Made by a program: the position numbers and the translations under genes. This document shows positions 52,296-61,945 of a DNA stretch of 64,000 nucleotides, one piece after another. The notes below the pieces were generated by a model, which saw only the letters and a list, made by a program, of their open reading frames with translations, was not told the DNA's origin and did no database searches. The DNA is from Streptomyces rapamycinicus NRRL 5491 (GTDB lineage Bacteria; Actinomycetota; Actinomycetes; Streptomycetales; Streptomycetaceae): positions 2,976,001 to 3,040,000 of the forward strand of contig NZ_CP085193.1 of assembly GCF_024298965.1 (NCBI RefSeq), written 5' to 3'. How positions within the stretch are numbered: position 1 is the stretch's first letter; the number at the start of each line of letters is the position of its first letter.

Positions 52296-52620
52296 AAGAC
52301 TTGACTCTATGTTACGGGAAAAGGTTGATGTTTCGGCGGGCATGCGGTTGTTCACGTGCAGTGTGCCGAAGCATCCTGACGTGGCTCCGTGCGGAGATTC
52401 CAGACGCCGCAACTCGCGATGCCCTTTGAGTGCCGGCGTGGAGCTCGTGACGCTGGCCGAATTGCGGCAGAAGGGCGCGCCTGCCTGACGTCAAACTTCA
52501 TCGCGGTTGGCTTCTGGGAATTTTTCCTGCATTGCCGGTCATGCCGCTTCCTCGCGGAGTAATGATCTTCGCATTAGTGCACGAACGTCGGTATGCCGAC
52601 GCTGACGAAGGAGGACGACC
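52296..52620. other. Divergent intergenic region
   Basis: The 325 bp between the AsnC-type regulator and the crotonase gene contains no gene I can support. It should hold both promoters. GAAGGAGGACGACC just before 52621 is the ribosome site for the TTG-initiated crotonase gene. Confidence 0.5.
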
Positions 52621-53475
52621 TTGGCGACCATGTCAGACCCCCGCTGGGAAGGCCACGTTCCACCGACCGCATTTGAGGAGTACTCAGAGAAGTACGCCGC
52701 CTTCTTCAAGATGCGCAGGGAGAACGGGATCATCGAGCTTCGGCTCCACACTGACGGCGGTCCGTACCTCCACAACTGGGCCGCCCACAACGCGTGGAAC
52801 CGGGTGTGGCAGGACGTGGGCAACGACCCCGACAACCATGTCCTCATCCTGACCGGCACCGGCGAGACCTGGTTCCGAGGCGACCCCGAGGAGACGTGGC
52901 CGCGGCCCATCGTCGACGAGGAGCCCGACTACATCTTTCAGCAGACCATCGATGCGTGGAAGCTGATCGAGAACTTCGTCAACAACCTCGACATCCCGAC
53001 GATCGCGGCGGTAAACGGTCCCGGGATCCACACCGAGTTCGCGCTACTCTGCGACATCACTCTGGCTGCGGAAGACGCAGACTTCATTGACCCGCACTTC
53101 ATGGCGGGCACCGCGCCGGGAGACGGACTCTCGCTCGCCCTGCAGCACCTGATGGGCACGAAGCGGGCAGCCTACGACATCTACAGTGGCCGCTCCATCC
53201 CCGCGCGGAAAGCACTCGACTATGGGCTCGTCAGCGACGTACTTCCGCGTGAGGAGCTCCTGCCGAAGGCGTGGGGGATCGCAGGCGACATCATGAAGCG
53301 CCCGCGGTTCGCTCGCTGGGCAACCCACAACATCGTGTCTCGCCCCTGGCGCAAGCTCGTTGCCGAAGACTTCGGTTTCCACTTCTCGCAACAGATGCTT
53401 GCCACCGTCGCTGCCAAGCGACAGGTTCCCGACCCCGACCTCGTCGTCGAGGCGCGCTCACGCAAAACGTGGTGA
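52621..53475 (+). CDS. Crotonase-family hydrolase resembling 6-oxocamphor hydrolase
   Basis: 284 residues from TTG at 52621, six bases after AAGGAGG. FEEYSEKYAAFFKMRRENGI, HVLILTGTGETWFRGD, IPTIAAVNGPGIHTEFALLC and FIDPHFMAGTAPGDGLSL mark the crotonase fold. Compared by eye with 6-oxocamphor hydrolase as I recall it, His56, His137, His159 and Asp168 occupy the active-site positions; the Glu position seems to be Gln257/258. That enzyme cleaves a C-C bond in cyclic beta-diketones (retro-Claisen). An ordinary CoA hydratase function is the alternative. Confidence 0.75.
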   Translation: MATMSDPRWEGHVPPTAFEEYSEKYAAFFKMRRENGIIELRLHTDGGPYLHNWAAHNAWNRVWQDVGNDPDNHVLILTGTGETWFRGDPEETWPRPIVDEEPDYIFQQTIDAWKLIENFVNNLDIPTIAAVNGPGIHTEFALLCDITLAAEDADFIDPHFMAGTAPGDGLSLALQHLMGTKRAAYDIYSGRSIPARKALDYGLVSDVLPREELLPKAWGIAGDIMKRPRFARWATHNIVSRPWRKLVAEDFGFHFSQQMLATVAAKRQVPDPDLVVEARSRKTW

Positions 53476-53589
53476 GAACCTGAGGGACGAAGCAGGTTGT
53501 CGGCCGCCGTCACGGACGGCGCCCGACACTTTGTTTACTGATCTCTTCAGGGTGTTGCCGGATGGCGACTCAGTGTCAGGCAAGCGCCG

Positions 53590-54110
53590 GTGACTCACCG
53601 CGCGTGGCAGCCGCTCTCACACGCCGCGCAGCCGAAGCCCCGGATTCAGTGCTGTCTGACCGCACCTCGGATTCCCTTCACCGGACTGGTCTTCTGCCGA
53701 CCCGACGGCCGCTCACTGCGACCTCAGACCGTCCTGGACCGCTTCCGCCGACACGCCAAGGAAGCAGGCGTCCCCCCGCATCACCCTGCACGACCTGCGA
53801 CACCTCGCCGCCACCCTGTCCATCACCGCGGGCACCCCGCTCACCGTCGTCTCCAAAACCCTGCGGCACTCCACCCTCTCCACCACCGCCAACCTCTACA
53901 GCCACCTCACCCAGCAAGCCGCCCACGACGCCGTGGACGCCATCGACACCTCACTGCCCCAAGCCGACCCCACCGCCGATAGCCATCCACACTGGCCAGC
54001 CTGGCTGCGACCACACCGCGACCACTCGAACAGGCCCCGGACACGCCTCACACTGCCCTACTCCACCGCCCCAGCCGCCAGTTCACCCAGCGCCTCCACA
54101 CCCCAAGGCG
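53590..54110 (+). pseudogene. Tyrosine recombinase (integrase) C-terminal remnant
   Basis: LVFCRPDGRSLRPQTVLDRF with RRHAKEAGVP continues, after one extra C in a run at 53772-53777, as ITLHDLRHLAATLSITAGTP and VVSKTLRHSTLSTTANLYSH. The HDLRH, LRHS and final Tyr are the catalytic signature of phage-type integrases. The N-terminal domains are missing. The gene points at a tRNA-Pro fragment about 100 bp downstream, the typical int-att layout of an actinomycete integrative element. Confidence 0.75.
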
Positions 54111-54203
54111 CGCATGCGACCACCATGCGACCACCACCCCGCACAACACGAAGAAGGCCGCCTTCTCATCTCTGGAAAAACGGCATCCGACCTGCGAAAA
54201 CGC

Positions 54204-54244
54204 TGGTCGGGACGACAGGATTTGAACCTGCGACCCCTTGACTC
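54204..54244 (-). other. 3' tRNA-Pro fragment, likely attachment site
   Basis: Read on the minus strand, this is the variable loop, T-arm (GGTTCAAATCC) and acceptor end of a tRNA-Pro with CCA. The D-arm and most of the anticodon arm are absent. Integrases that use tRNA 3' ends leave just such a copy. It marks one end of a former or present integrated element; no intact partner tRNA was seen in the window. Confidence 0.7.
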
Positions 54245-54692
54245 TGCTTGGCAACAAGGAGACATAGCCGATCGGCATGATCGCTGTCGCCGGTCAGCGG
54301 CAGATGCGCTCCCCCGCTGCTCCATCACGCCCAGCGGCTAGACCGCCGTGCCCACACTTCGTCGCAACGTCCGCGATATCAGGCGAGGTCAGGCACTCAA
54401 CTCTCAACCCGCCCACGTGGAGCGACATCTCCCTTGCCTTGATCGATATCGACGTGTTAACGCAGATTGTCCGCCACTCCTCGCGCCCTGCACGCGTCAC
54501 AGAGAGGAGCGGACCCTTCAGTCGGTTACCGACCACTAACGAATCTGGCCTCACTCTCGGGCCTCGACCTCGCTCGGGCCACCCCATACGTTATTGCAGA
54601 ATAACATTCGACGGAAGGGTAGGTCGGTATGGACTTCATCCTCGTGAACACCTGCAACGCCCCTGCCTCCCAAGCTGCCCGCGAGGTGTGGA
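54245..54692. other. Non-coding stretch beyond the att-like site
   Basis: About 450 bp, lower in GC than its surroundings, without a gene I can identify. Its one structured element is the dyad at 54590-54605, listed separately. It joins the att-like fragment to a flavin reductase pseudogene. Confidence 0.5.
54590..54605. promoter_or_regulatory. Dyad upstream of the flavin reductase pseudogene
   Basis: GTTATT-GCAG-AATAAC is a perfect 6 bp dyad with a four-base centre, 88 bp before the flavin reductase start. It is AT-rich in a GC-rich genome, which makes chance less likely. The binding regulator is unknown. Confidence 0.4.
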
Positions 54693-55192
54693 ATGACTGA
54701 GCAACTGCAAGGGGTGGACGCAGCTGCCTTCCGCTCGGCGCTGTCCCGCTTCCCCTCAGGCGTAACAATCGCGACGACTCGCAGTGCCGGGGCACGTTGC
54801 ACGTATTCACCGCGAGCTCCTTCGCGGCGTTGTCGCTGGATCCGCCACTTGTTCTCGTGTGTCTGGACCAGGGAGCGGACTGCTTCGCTGCTTTCATAGC
54901 GGCTGAGCAGTTCGTCGTGAACATCGTTACGCCCGCACATGAGAAGTTGGCGAAGAAGTTCGCCACGAAGGGCGCGGACAAGTTCGCCCACGGAACCTTC
55001 GAGTCTGACGAGGGCGGCTACCCGGCCCCGCCCGACGCAGCAGCGGTCATCCGCTGCGAGCTGGAGCAGGCTGTGCCCGGCGGAGATCACGTAATTCTTA
55101 TCGGCCGGGTCCACGACGCACAGATAGGCAGCGGCGAGCCGGTGACATGGCACAAGGGCGACTTCCTCCGCCTTGGGGAGAGTGCTACATGA
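54693..55192 (+). pseudogene. Flavin reductase (HpaC-like), frameshifted
   Basis: DAAAFRSALSRFPSGVTIAT is followed by a frame break in GGGG at 54789-54792; one added base restores LHVFTASSFAALSLDPPLVL, VCLDQGADCF, FVVNIVTPAHEKLAKKFATK and GDHVILIGRVHDA. It is closely similar to the intact copy at 61946-62446. Such NAD(P)H:flavin reductases supply reduced FMN to two-component monooxygenases. The next gene starts inside its stop codon (ATGA, 55189-55192). Confidence 0.8.
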
Positions 55193-55578
55193 AGTACACC
55201 GGGCAGTGCGACCCTCCGCTCGGTCCGGTGAATGATCCCGTGAAGATCGGGAACGTGCTGCGCCCGGTAGCCGACGTCGACGCCGCTATGCGCTTCTACA
55301 TCGAAACGTTCGGACTCGCTATGAAGTTCGTTGATGGCGACCGCTACGCCGCACTCGACGCTGGCGGCACAACCTTGGCCCTGGCCGGCCCGACCGAGGA
55401 CGTTACGGGCGGCATGCCCGCCGCATCATTCAAGGTTCCCAATGTGAACTCCGCGCTCGGCGCCCTCGTCCAGGGCGGCGGGGCCATTGTTCGAGAACTG
55501 GAGCAGGGCGCTCACGAGGTTCGGGCCGTGGCTCGAGACCCATGGGGCAACACCGTGGTGATCTACGGGCCGCGGTAG
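55189..55578 (+). CDS. VOC-family (glyoxalase-like) protein
   Basis: 129 residues, ATG at 55189 overlapping the previous stop as ATGA. VKIGNVLRPVADVDAAMRFY, IETFGLAMKFVDGDRYAALD, ASFKVPNVNSALGALVQGGG and VARDPWGNTVVIYGPR are the two VOC modules with the usual DPWGN near the end. It belongs to the flavin reductase unit. Function unknown; a dioxygenase or epimerase role is possible. Confidence 0.82.
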   Translation: MKYTGQCDPPLGPVNDPVKIGNVLRPVADVDAAMRFYIETFGLAMKFVDGDRYAALDAGGTTLALAGPTEDVTGGMPAASFKVPNVNSALGALVQGGGAIVRELEQGAHEVRAVARDPWGNTVVIYGPR

Positions 55579-55619
55579 GCGGTCAGTTCCGGTCCCCGGG
55601 GCCCGAACGTGCAAAGCCC

Positions 55620-55962
55620 AACGCGCTCAGCATTTCGTCCTCATGCATCTTCCCTGCGCTGATCTACACCTTCTTCTGGCCGAGGTTCAATCGCAGAGGG
55701 CTTCTCTGGATCGGTCTATGGAGGGCTGGCACTGTGTCTCCTGTTCACGATTGGCTCACCGGCCGTCTCAGGGACTGAGAGTTCGCTATGGCCGACACTG
55801 GACCTCAACTGGTACCCCTATTACAACGCAGGATTGTTTTCCACGCCAGCGGCACTCTTTCTCGGATGCTCGGAACTCTCACCTCGTCGAGGCACAACGG
55901 AACAAAATCGCGTGAAGCGTATAGGGCAGAAAGGGGGGGGCGGGGTCCGCGGCCACGGCTAG
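55620..55962 (+). pseudogene. Sodium:solute (acetate) symporter C-terminal remnant
   Basis: FPALIYTFFWPRFNRRGLLW, then after a one-base loss near 55718, YGGLALCLLFTIGSPAVSGT and LDLNWYPYYNAGLFSTPAAL. These are the last two to three helices of ActP-like cation/acetate symporters. The first about 450 residues are missing. Its position before an acetyl-CoA synthetase gene is the usual pairing. Confidence 0.7.
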
Positions 55963-56122
55963 GAACTATTGATTCAACTCCGGGCTTGCGCGGATACGCG
56001 CTGCCCCAAGCAGCAAGAAGATCACGCCCTACTAGAGGCCGAACACCCTCCCTCATTACGGGAGGGCAAGTTGGCCTGGTCATACGGGACAATTGTTGTC
56101 TGCATGTCGGGAGAGCCATAAA

Positions 56123-58079
56123 GTGAACGAGCATCCGTCAATCGCCAAACTCAAGGAAGAGCGCAGGTTCGCACCCCCCCGCCGACCTGGCCGCGGGCGC
56201 CAACGTCACCGCGGAGGCGTATGAACAGGCCAAGGCTGACAGGCTCGGCTTCTGGGCCGAGCAGGCCCGCCGGCTGACCTGGGCCAAAGAGCCTACCGAG
56301 ACGCTGGACTGGTCGAACCCGCCGTTCGCGAAGTGGTTCAAGGACGGCGAGCTCAACGTCGCGTACAACTGCGTGGACCGGCATGTGGAGGCCGGACACG
56401 GCGACCGGGTCGCCATCCACTTCGAGGGCGCGCCCGGCGACAGCCGCGCGATCACCTACGCCGAGCTCAAGGACGAGGTCTGCAAGGCCGCCAACGCCCT
56501 GCTGGAGCTGGGTGTCCAGAAGGGCGACCGGGTCGCGGTCTACATGCCGATGATCCCGGAGACGGCGGTCGCGATGCTGGCCTGCGCGCGTATCGGCGCG
56601 GCGCACTCCGTCGTCTTCGGCGGCTTCTCGGCGGATGCTATCGCCACCCGGATCCAGGACGCGGACGCCAAGGTCGTCATCACTTCCGACGGCGGCTACC
56701 GACGCGGCAAGCCGACTGCGCTCAAGCCGGCCGTGGACGACGCGGTGGCGCGCGTGGAGAACGTCGAGCATGTACTCGTCGTCCGGCGCACCGGTCAGGA
56801 CGTGGCCTGGGACGACAGCCGCGACGTGTGGTGGCACGAGATCGTCGAGCGGCAGAGCGCCGAGCACACGCCTGAGGCGTTCGAGGCGGAGCACCCGCTG
56901 TTCATCCTGTACACGTCCGGGACGACGGGTAAGCCGAAGGGCATCCTGCACACGTCCGGCGGCTACCTCACCCAGACCGCATATACCCACCACTCCGTCT
57001 TCGACCTCAAGCCGGAGACGGACGTCTACTGGTGCACCGTCGACGTCGGCTGGGTGACCGGGCACTCGTATGGCGTGTACGGGCCGCTGGCGAACGCCGC
57101 GACGCAGGTCATGTACGAGGGCACGCCGGACGCACCGCACCAGGGCCGGTTCTGGGAGATCGTGCAGAAGTACGGCGTGACGATCCTGTACACGGCGCCG
57201 ACCGCGATCCGTACGTTCATGAAGTGGGGCGACGACATCCCCGCGAAGTTCGACCTCGGCAGCCTGCGGCTGCTGGGTTCCGCAGGTGAGCCGATCAACC
57301 CCGAGGCGTGGATCTGGTACCGCAAGAACATCGGCGCCGACCGCACCCCGGTCCTCGACACCTGGTGGCAGACCGAAACCGGCGCAATGATGATCTCGCC
57401 GCTGCCGGGCGTCACCGAGACCAAGCCCGGCTCCGCGCAGAACCCGCTGCCCGGCATTTCCGCGACCGTCGTCGACGACAAAGGCAACGAGGTGCCCGAC
57501 GGTGACAGCGGCTACCTTGTGCTGACCGAGCCGTGGCCGTCGATGCTGCGCACCATCTGGGGCGACGACCAGCGGTTCCTGGACACGTACTGGTCGCGGT
57601 TCGAGGGCAAGTACTTCGCCGGTGACGGGGCGAAGAAGGATGACGACGGGGACATCTGGCTGCTGGGCCGGGTCGACGACGTCATGGTGGTGTCGGGGCA
57701 CAACATCTCCACTACGGAGGTGGAGTCGGCGCTGACGTCGCACCCTTCGGTCGCCGAGGCGGCCGTCGTCGGCGCGACGGACGAAACGACCGGGCAGGCG
57801 ATCGTCGCCTTCGTGATCCTGCGCAGTTCGGCCGCCGGGACAGAAGACCTGGTCGCCGACCTGCGCAAGCACGTCGGCGCCACCCTCGGCCCGATCGCCA
57901 AGCCGAAGCGGATCCTGCCGGTGGCCGAGCTGCCGAAGACCCGCTCCGGCAAGATCATGCGCCGGCTGCTGCGGGACGTCGCCGACAACCGCCAGCTCGG
58001 TGATGTCACCACGCTGACCGACTCGACCGTCATGGACCTCATCCAGGCGAAGCTCCCGGCGACGCCGAGCGAAGACTGA
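56123..58079 (+). CDS. acs: Acetyl-CoA synthetase, 5' frameshift in a C run
   Basis: GTG at 56123 begins [18 protein letters not shown], then seven C residues (56174-56180) shift the frame; six would give [20 protein letters not shown] and a full 650-residue enzyme. From about 56182 all is intact: [20 protein letters not shown] (P-loop), [37 protein letters not shown], and the C-terminal [14 protein letters not shown] with the acetylatable Lys. It converts acetate, ATP and CoA to acetyl-CoA. If the frameshift is real, translation might restart at ATG 56373 and give a shortened product. Confidence 0.9.
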
Positions 58080-58094
58080 GCGAGGAACGCGTCC

Positions 58095-58128
58095 GGAGGG
58101 CACCCGGCGACCGCGCCAGGTGTCCTCC
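58095..58128 (+). terminator. Hairpin after acs
   Basis: GGAGGGCACC (58095-58104) and GGTGTCCTCC (58119-58128) form a 10 bp stem with one G-T pair, 15 bp after the acs stop codon. No U-tract follows. Confidence 0.65.
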
Positions 58129-58157
58129 GCGAACGTATGGCGGAGCCCGCCGATATA

Positions 58158-58770
58158 ACGAGTTGGTGCGTGATAGCGGGGGGCCAGAAGGCGGGCCGCG
58201 GGAGCCGGCGCCCGCCACCAGCTGGTCTTCGTCGACCGACTGGTGGCCACGCTGATCCATCTGCGGCACGACCTGCCGCACTCGGTACTGGGGCTGCTGT
58301 TCGGCGTCGTCCGCTCCACCACCACCCGTGCGATCGCAGAGATACGTACGCTCCTGGCCGAGCGGGGGCGTGCAGCCCCCGACCGCCCCGACGTGCGATT
58401 ACGGACTATGGCCGACGTGTTCGCCTACGCCCAGACCGAAGGCATCGAGCTGCGGCTGGATGCCACCGAGATCCAGGTACGCCGGCCACCGGCCGGCCGC
58501 GGCAGACGGCGGGTCCGGGCGCACTGCCCGGCAGAGTCGAGCAGTGGGAACGCGACCGCCACGGGCACTCCTCCGACCGCATCACGGTCGAACACGCCCT
58601 GGCTGACCACAAACGCTGGAAACAACGAACGCGCTGGACCCACCGACGCGACCACCTGCCCTACACCTACCGCGCCATCGCCAGCCTCGTCTCCGACCGC
58701 ACCATCACCGCCTAAAAACAGGCCACGACCAGGCCAGACACGCCTCACCCGCTATCACGCACCAACTCGT
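58158..58770 (+). mobile_element. 613 bp IS5-like element with perfect terminal repeats, internally deleted
   Basis: The ends 58158-58180 and 58748-58770 are perfect 23 bp inverted repeats starting ACGAGTTGGTGCGTGATAGC, flanked by TA on both sides (target duplication). Inside, plus-strand frames read a transposase N-terminus (TLIHLRHDLPHSVLGLLFGV, FAYAQTEGIELRLDATEIQV) and then the C-terminus (VEQWERDRHGHSSDRITVEH, TYRAIASLVSDRTITA) in a different frame. The DDE catalytic middle is missing. It is a non-autonomous derivative, potentially mobilised by a full copy elsewhere. Confidence 0.85.
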
Positions 58771-58796
58771 TAGTACTGCAACGGTGCTTGCCGTGA

Positions 58797-59042
58797 CTGC
58801 TGACCAGGTCGGTAGTCGGTGTGGTTAAGGGTGGGGACCTTGCTGATGCCAGGTTGTGGGCGAGTGAGCTGGACGCGGTGCACGAGCGGTTCGTGCACCG
58901 TTTCGGCAGGTCGGAGCCGCGGGAGTCGGCGCTGGCCTATATGCGGGGTCTGATCGCTCCGCTGCAGCGCAAGAACGGCTGGACCTTGGCGGAGGAAGCC
59001 GGTCACGCGGGCCCTGACCGCATCCAGCGGATGCTGAACCGG
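58797..59042 (+). pseudogene. IS transposase N-terminal remnant (plus strand)
   Basis: SELDAVHERFVHRFGRSEPR, ESALAYMRGLIAPLQRKNGW and TLAEEAGHAGPDRIQRMLNR are the start of an IS701/IS4-like transposase. The reading ends abruptly after MLNR (about 59042), where the sequence joins a second transposase on the other strand. TGCAACGGTGCTTGCCGTGA just before may be its terminal repeat. Confidence 0.65.
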
Positions 59043-59880
59043 CCCGCGAGGCTGACGTGCAGGAGAACGAAGTGCGAGCTCATCGCGGCTTTGGAGCCCT
59101 TGCGCCAGGTCAGGGTCCGGCCGTGGTGGCGTCCGGCGGCCAGCACATGGCCGCGTAGGGACAGCGGGCGGGTGCGGTAGCGGGGCAGCGGACGGGGCCC
59201 GAGACCGCCGTAGGCGGGCTGGTGGGGTTCGCAGCCTTCCGCATGAGCAGTCATCTCGCCCTTGGCCTGAAGGACATAGGCCAGCCCGCGGTCTTCCAGA
59301 CCGTGCCGGAAGTCGGCGTTCGCGCCGTAGCCGGTGTCGGCGACCAGTGCGGCGGGCCGCAGGCCATGGCCGTCGAGTTCGTCGAGCATCTCCAGCGCGA
59401 GTTCCCATTTGGGGCGGTGGCGCTCGCCATCGGGGATCCGGCAGGCCCTGCGGCGTGCGGCTGCCTTGGGGGTGTCCCATGCGGTGGGCAGGAACAGCCG
59501 CCAGGACAGTGGGCACGAGGCGGTATCGGAAGCGGCGTGGACACTGACGCCGATCTGGCAGTTGCCGACCTTGCCCAAAGTGCCCGAATACTGGCGGGCC
59601 ACCCCCGGCGAGGCGGTGCCGTCCTTGGGGAAACCGGTGTCGTCCACCACCCACACCTGCGGACGGACCACCCGCACGGCCCGCCACGCCAGCCTGGCCC
59701 GCACGTCCCCGACCGGCCAGGTCGAGGACGTCATGAACTGCTGCAACTGCTGATGATCGATGCCCAGGCGCTCTGCCATCGGCTGCATCGACTTACGCCG
59801 GCCCGCCAGCAGCAGCCCCCGCAGATAGAAGGCGCCCTTTTCACGCTGATCCCGCCGCACCAACGGCGCGAACAACTCGT
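59043..59880 (-). pseudogene. IS701-family transposase, 3' truncated
   Basis: MFAPLVRRDQREKGAFYLRG, LLLAGRRKSMQPMAERLGID and HQQLQQFMTSSTWPVGDVRA are followed by VWVVDDTGFPKDGTASPGVA (first catalytic Asp) and AALVADTGYGANADFRHGLE (second). The third catalytic residue and the C-terminus are missing: the frame ends soon after HFVLLHVSLAG at the junction with the plus-strand remnant. The first few residues are degraded upstream of 59875. Confidence 0.75.
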
Positions 59881-60069
59881 AGGCGATGAGGAAAGGTCGG
59901 ATTCAGCACCGCTTGCCGGGGTACGACGACCAGATCGTCGGGCCATAGAATAGCCATAGGCAGGCCGCTGGAAGGGTGTTCGGTTCTTTGCTTGCACATC
60001 GAAGTGGAACGCCCTCCTCCAACGCCTTCAAGATCGCCTCCAATCAAGCGACTTTCATGAATGAGCCAG

Positions 60070-61899
60070 CTAATTCGACTTTGAGCGCACGTGGTTCGCG
60101 ATCGCCTCATCGTCGTTAGCGCCGTACATTTCGTCGATCAGTGCTGCGAAAGAGCGGACGGCGGCATTACGCTTGATCTTTCCGTTCGCAGTCCGCTCGC
60201 CATGCTCGACTTGCAGGGACCGTGGTAGAACGCGAAAGTCCTTCAACTGCTCGACACGCGAAAGGTCTGCGTTGACCCGAGCAACCTCTGCTCGCAGAAG
60301 CTCAGCCACCGCCTCTGTCGACTGGCCGCCTGCTGGTGTGTTCGGCTCAATTAGGACGGTGAGGTACTTACGGGCGTCTCCGACGACGATGGCTTCGTTG
60401 ATGAGCGAACTTTCCCTCAACCGGGTTTCGATGGGCTGAGGATTGATCGTTTTGCCGCCCCGAGTGATGATTACGTCCTTCTTCCGGCCAATAAGCCGGA
60501 TATCACCATTCGGTGCACGCTCTACCAGGTCACCGGTGCAGAACCAGTCATCTTGGAAGACCGCTTCGGTCTCCGTGGGGTGGCGCCAGTATCCGTCGAA
60601 GAGCAGCGGCGCTCGGAGCAGCATTTCTCCGTCTTCCGCGATCTTCACCTGGAAGCGCGGATCCGGGAAAATCCTGCCGATGAAGCCTGGCCGGGGGAAC
60701 GGCTGGTTGAAATGCGCGATAGGGGCTCCGGTGGTCTCGGTGAGGCCATAACACTCACGCAGATCGAGCCCCCAGATCTGCCAAATCGCGATGACGCTTT
60801 CAGGCATTGCCGCAGATGCCGTGTAGGCCACGCGGATGCGATCCATCCCGACCTTTGCCCGCAGCGGCAGAAACACTCCACGAAGTGCGGCAGCGTATGC
60901 GATCCGCAGCAGCACTGAGGGCGTGCGACGAGACCAGCGGTCCTCAGCCACCCTGCGGCCAACCCACATGGCAGCGTCATAGACAGCGCGGCGAAGTCGT
61001 GGCCAAGTCTCCGTCTGTGCGATCAGTTCGCCGGCGAGCTTCTCGTAGAACCGCGGAGGCCATAGCACTGCCGTTGGCCGGACTGAGCGCAGCACTCTCT
61101 CGTAGTCACCGATGCTGCAGTATGTGACCACCAGACGTGAGAGCAGAGGCGCGAAGATCGACACAAGGGCCGGCGCTACATGGGACAACGGCAGGAAGCC
61201 CACAACATCGTGCTCCTGGCGGCGGCTCTGCGGGTAGAGACCGACAAAGGTCTGGACCGCGTGCTGGAGTGTTCGATGCGAATGCGTGACGCCCTTTGGT
61301 ACTCCCGTGGACCCGGACGTGTAAAAGAGCACGGCGGCATCGTCGAGGGATCCCGCAGCGACCGACTGAGCGAGGAGACCTGAGCCGTCCTCATGGTGTC
61401 GGGCGCCTTCATCGGACAGGGTCTGCCACCGTGTTCCTTTGACACCCTTGGGCAGTGTCGGCGGATCGGCATCGATTCCGACCACAAGCCGCAGATCCGG
61501 GGTGCGAGTGGCGACCTCAGCTACCTTGTTGAGCTCCGTGGCCGTCTCACCGACGAAGGCCACCGCTTCGCTATGTACAAGGGTCTGCTCTATCTCGGCA
61601 GGCGAGTTGGTGGGATACACGCCGATTACGACACCGCCGACACTCTGAACGGCAAGCGCTGCGCACGCCCACTCTGGGCGCGCGCTGCTCATCACTGCTA
61701 CGCGATCGCCGTGCTTGACACCCTGAGCCACGAGACCGAGTGCAACCTCGCGCATACGATTGGCGTACGCGCGCCACGTGATCGCCTGTACAGATCCATC
61801 ACGCCAGTAGCGCAGCGCAACGGCATCGGGATCCTTGCGCGCGCGATCGAGGAGCAGTCCCGGTAGCGTCCGGGTCGGCTGGAAATTGATCAGATCCAT
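60070..61899 (-). CDS. AMP-forming acyl-CoA synthetase (long-chain fatty acid:CoA ligase type)
   Basis: 609 residues with AGAGAGG upstream. The adenylation motifs are AAVLFYTSGSTGVPKGVTHS (P-loop), RECYGLTETTGAPIAHFNQP, DDWFCTGDLVERAPNGDIRL and IGRKKDVIITRGGKTINPQP, with GKIKRNAAVRSF near the C-terminus holding the catalytic Lys. FLPLSHVAPALVSIF is typical of long-chain or bubblegum-type ligases. It would activate the carboxylic acid released upstream in the pathway. It is the last gene of the right-hand catabolic operon. Confidence 0.88.
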   Translation of the reverse strand: MDLINFQPTRTLPGLLLDRARKDPDAVALRYWRDGSVQAITWRAYANRMREVALGLVAQGVKHGDRVAVMSSARPEWACAALAVQSVGGVVIGVYPTNSPAEIEQTLVHSEAVAFVGETATELNKVAEVATRTPDLRLVVGIDADPPTLPKGVKGTRWQTLSDEGARHHEDGSGLLAQSVAAGSLDDAAVLFYTSGSTGVPKGVTHSHRTLQHAVQTFVGLYPQSRRQEHDVVGFLPLSHVAPALVSIFAPLLSRLVVTYCSIGDYERVLRSVRPTAVLWPPRFYEKLAGELIAQTETWPRLRRAVYDAAMWVGRRVAEDRWSRRTPSVLLRIAYAAALRGVFLPLRAKVGMDRIRVAYTASAAMPESVIAIWQIWGLDLRECYGLTETTGAPIAHFNQPFPRPGFIGRIFPDPRFQVKIAEDGEMLLRAPLLFDGYWRHPTETEAVFQDDWFCTGDLVERAPNGDIRLIGRKKDVIITRGGKTINPQPIETRLRESSLINEAIVVGDARKYLTVLIEPNTPAGGQSTEAVAELLRAEVARVNADLSRVEQLKDFRVLPRSLQVEHGERTANGKIKRNAAVRSFAALIDEMYGANDDEAIANHVRSKSN

Positions 61900-61945
61900 G
61901 AGACGGCCTCTCTTCCAGAGCAGGCAAGCCCGTGCTCAATGAGAC

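Noticed and set aside
52312..52494. 60-codon minus-strand frame upstream of the AsnC-type gene
   Set aside because: No ribosome site or family signature; lies in the divergent promoter region.
54204..54280. Complete tRNA-Pro gene
   Set aside because: Only the T-arm and acceptor 3' half are present; the D-arm and a paired anticodon stem are missing.
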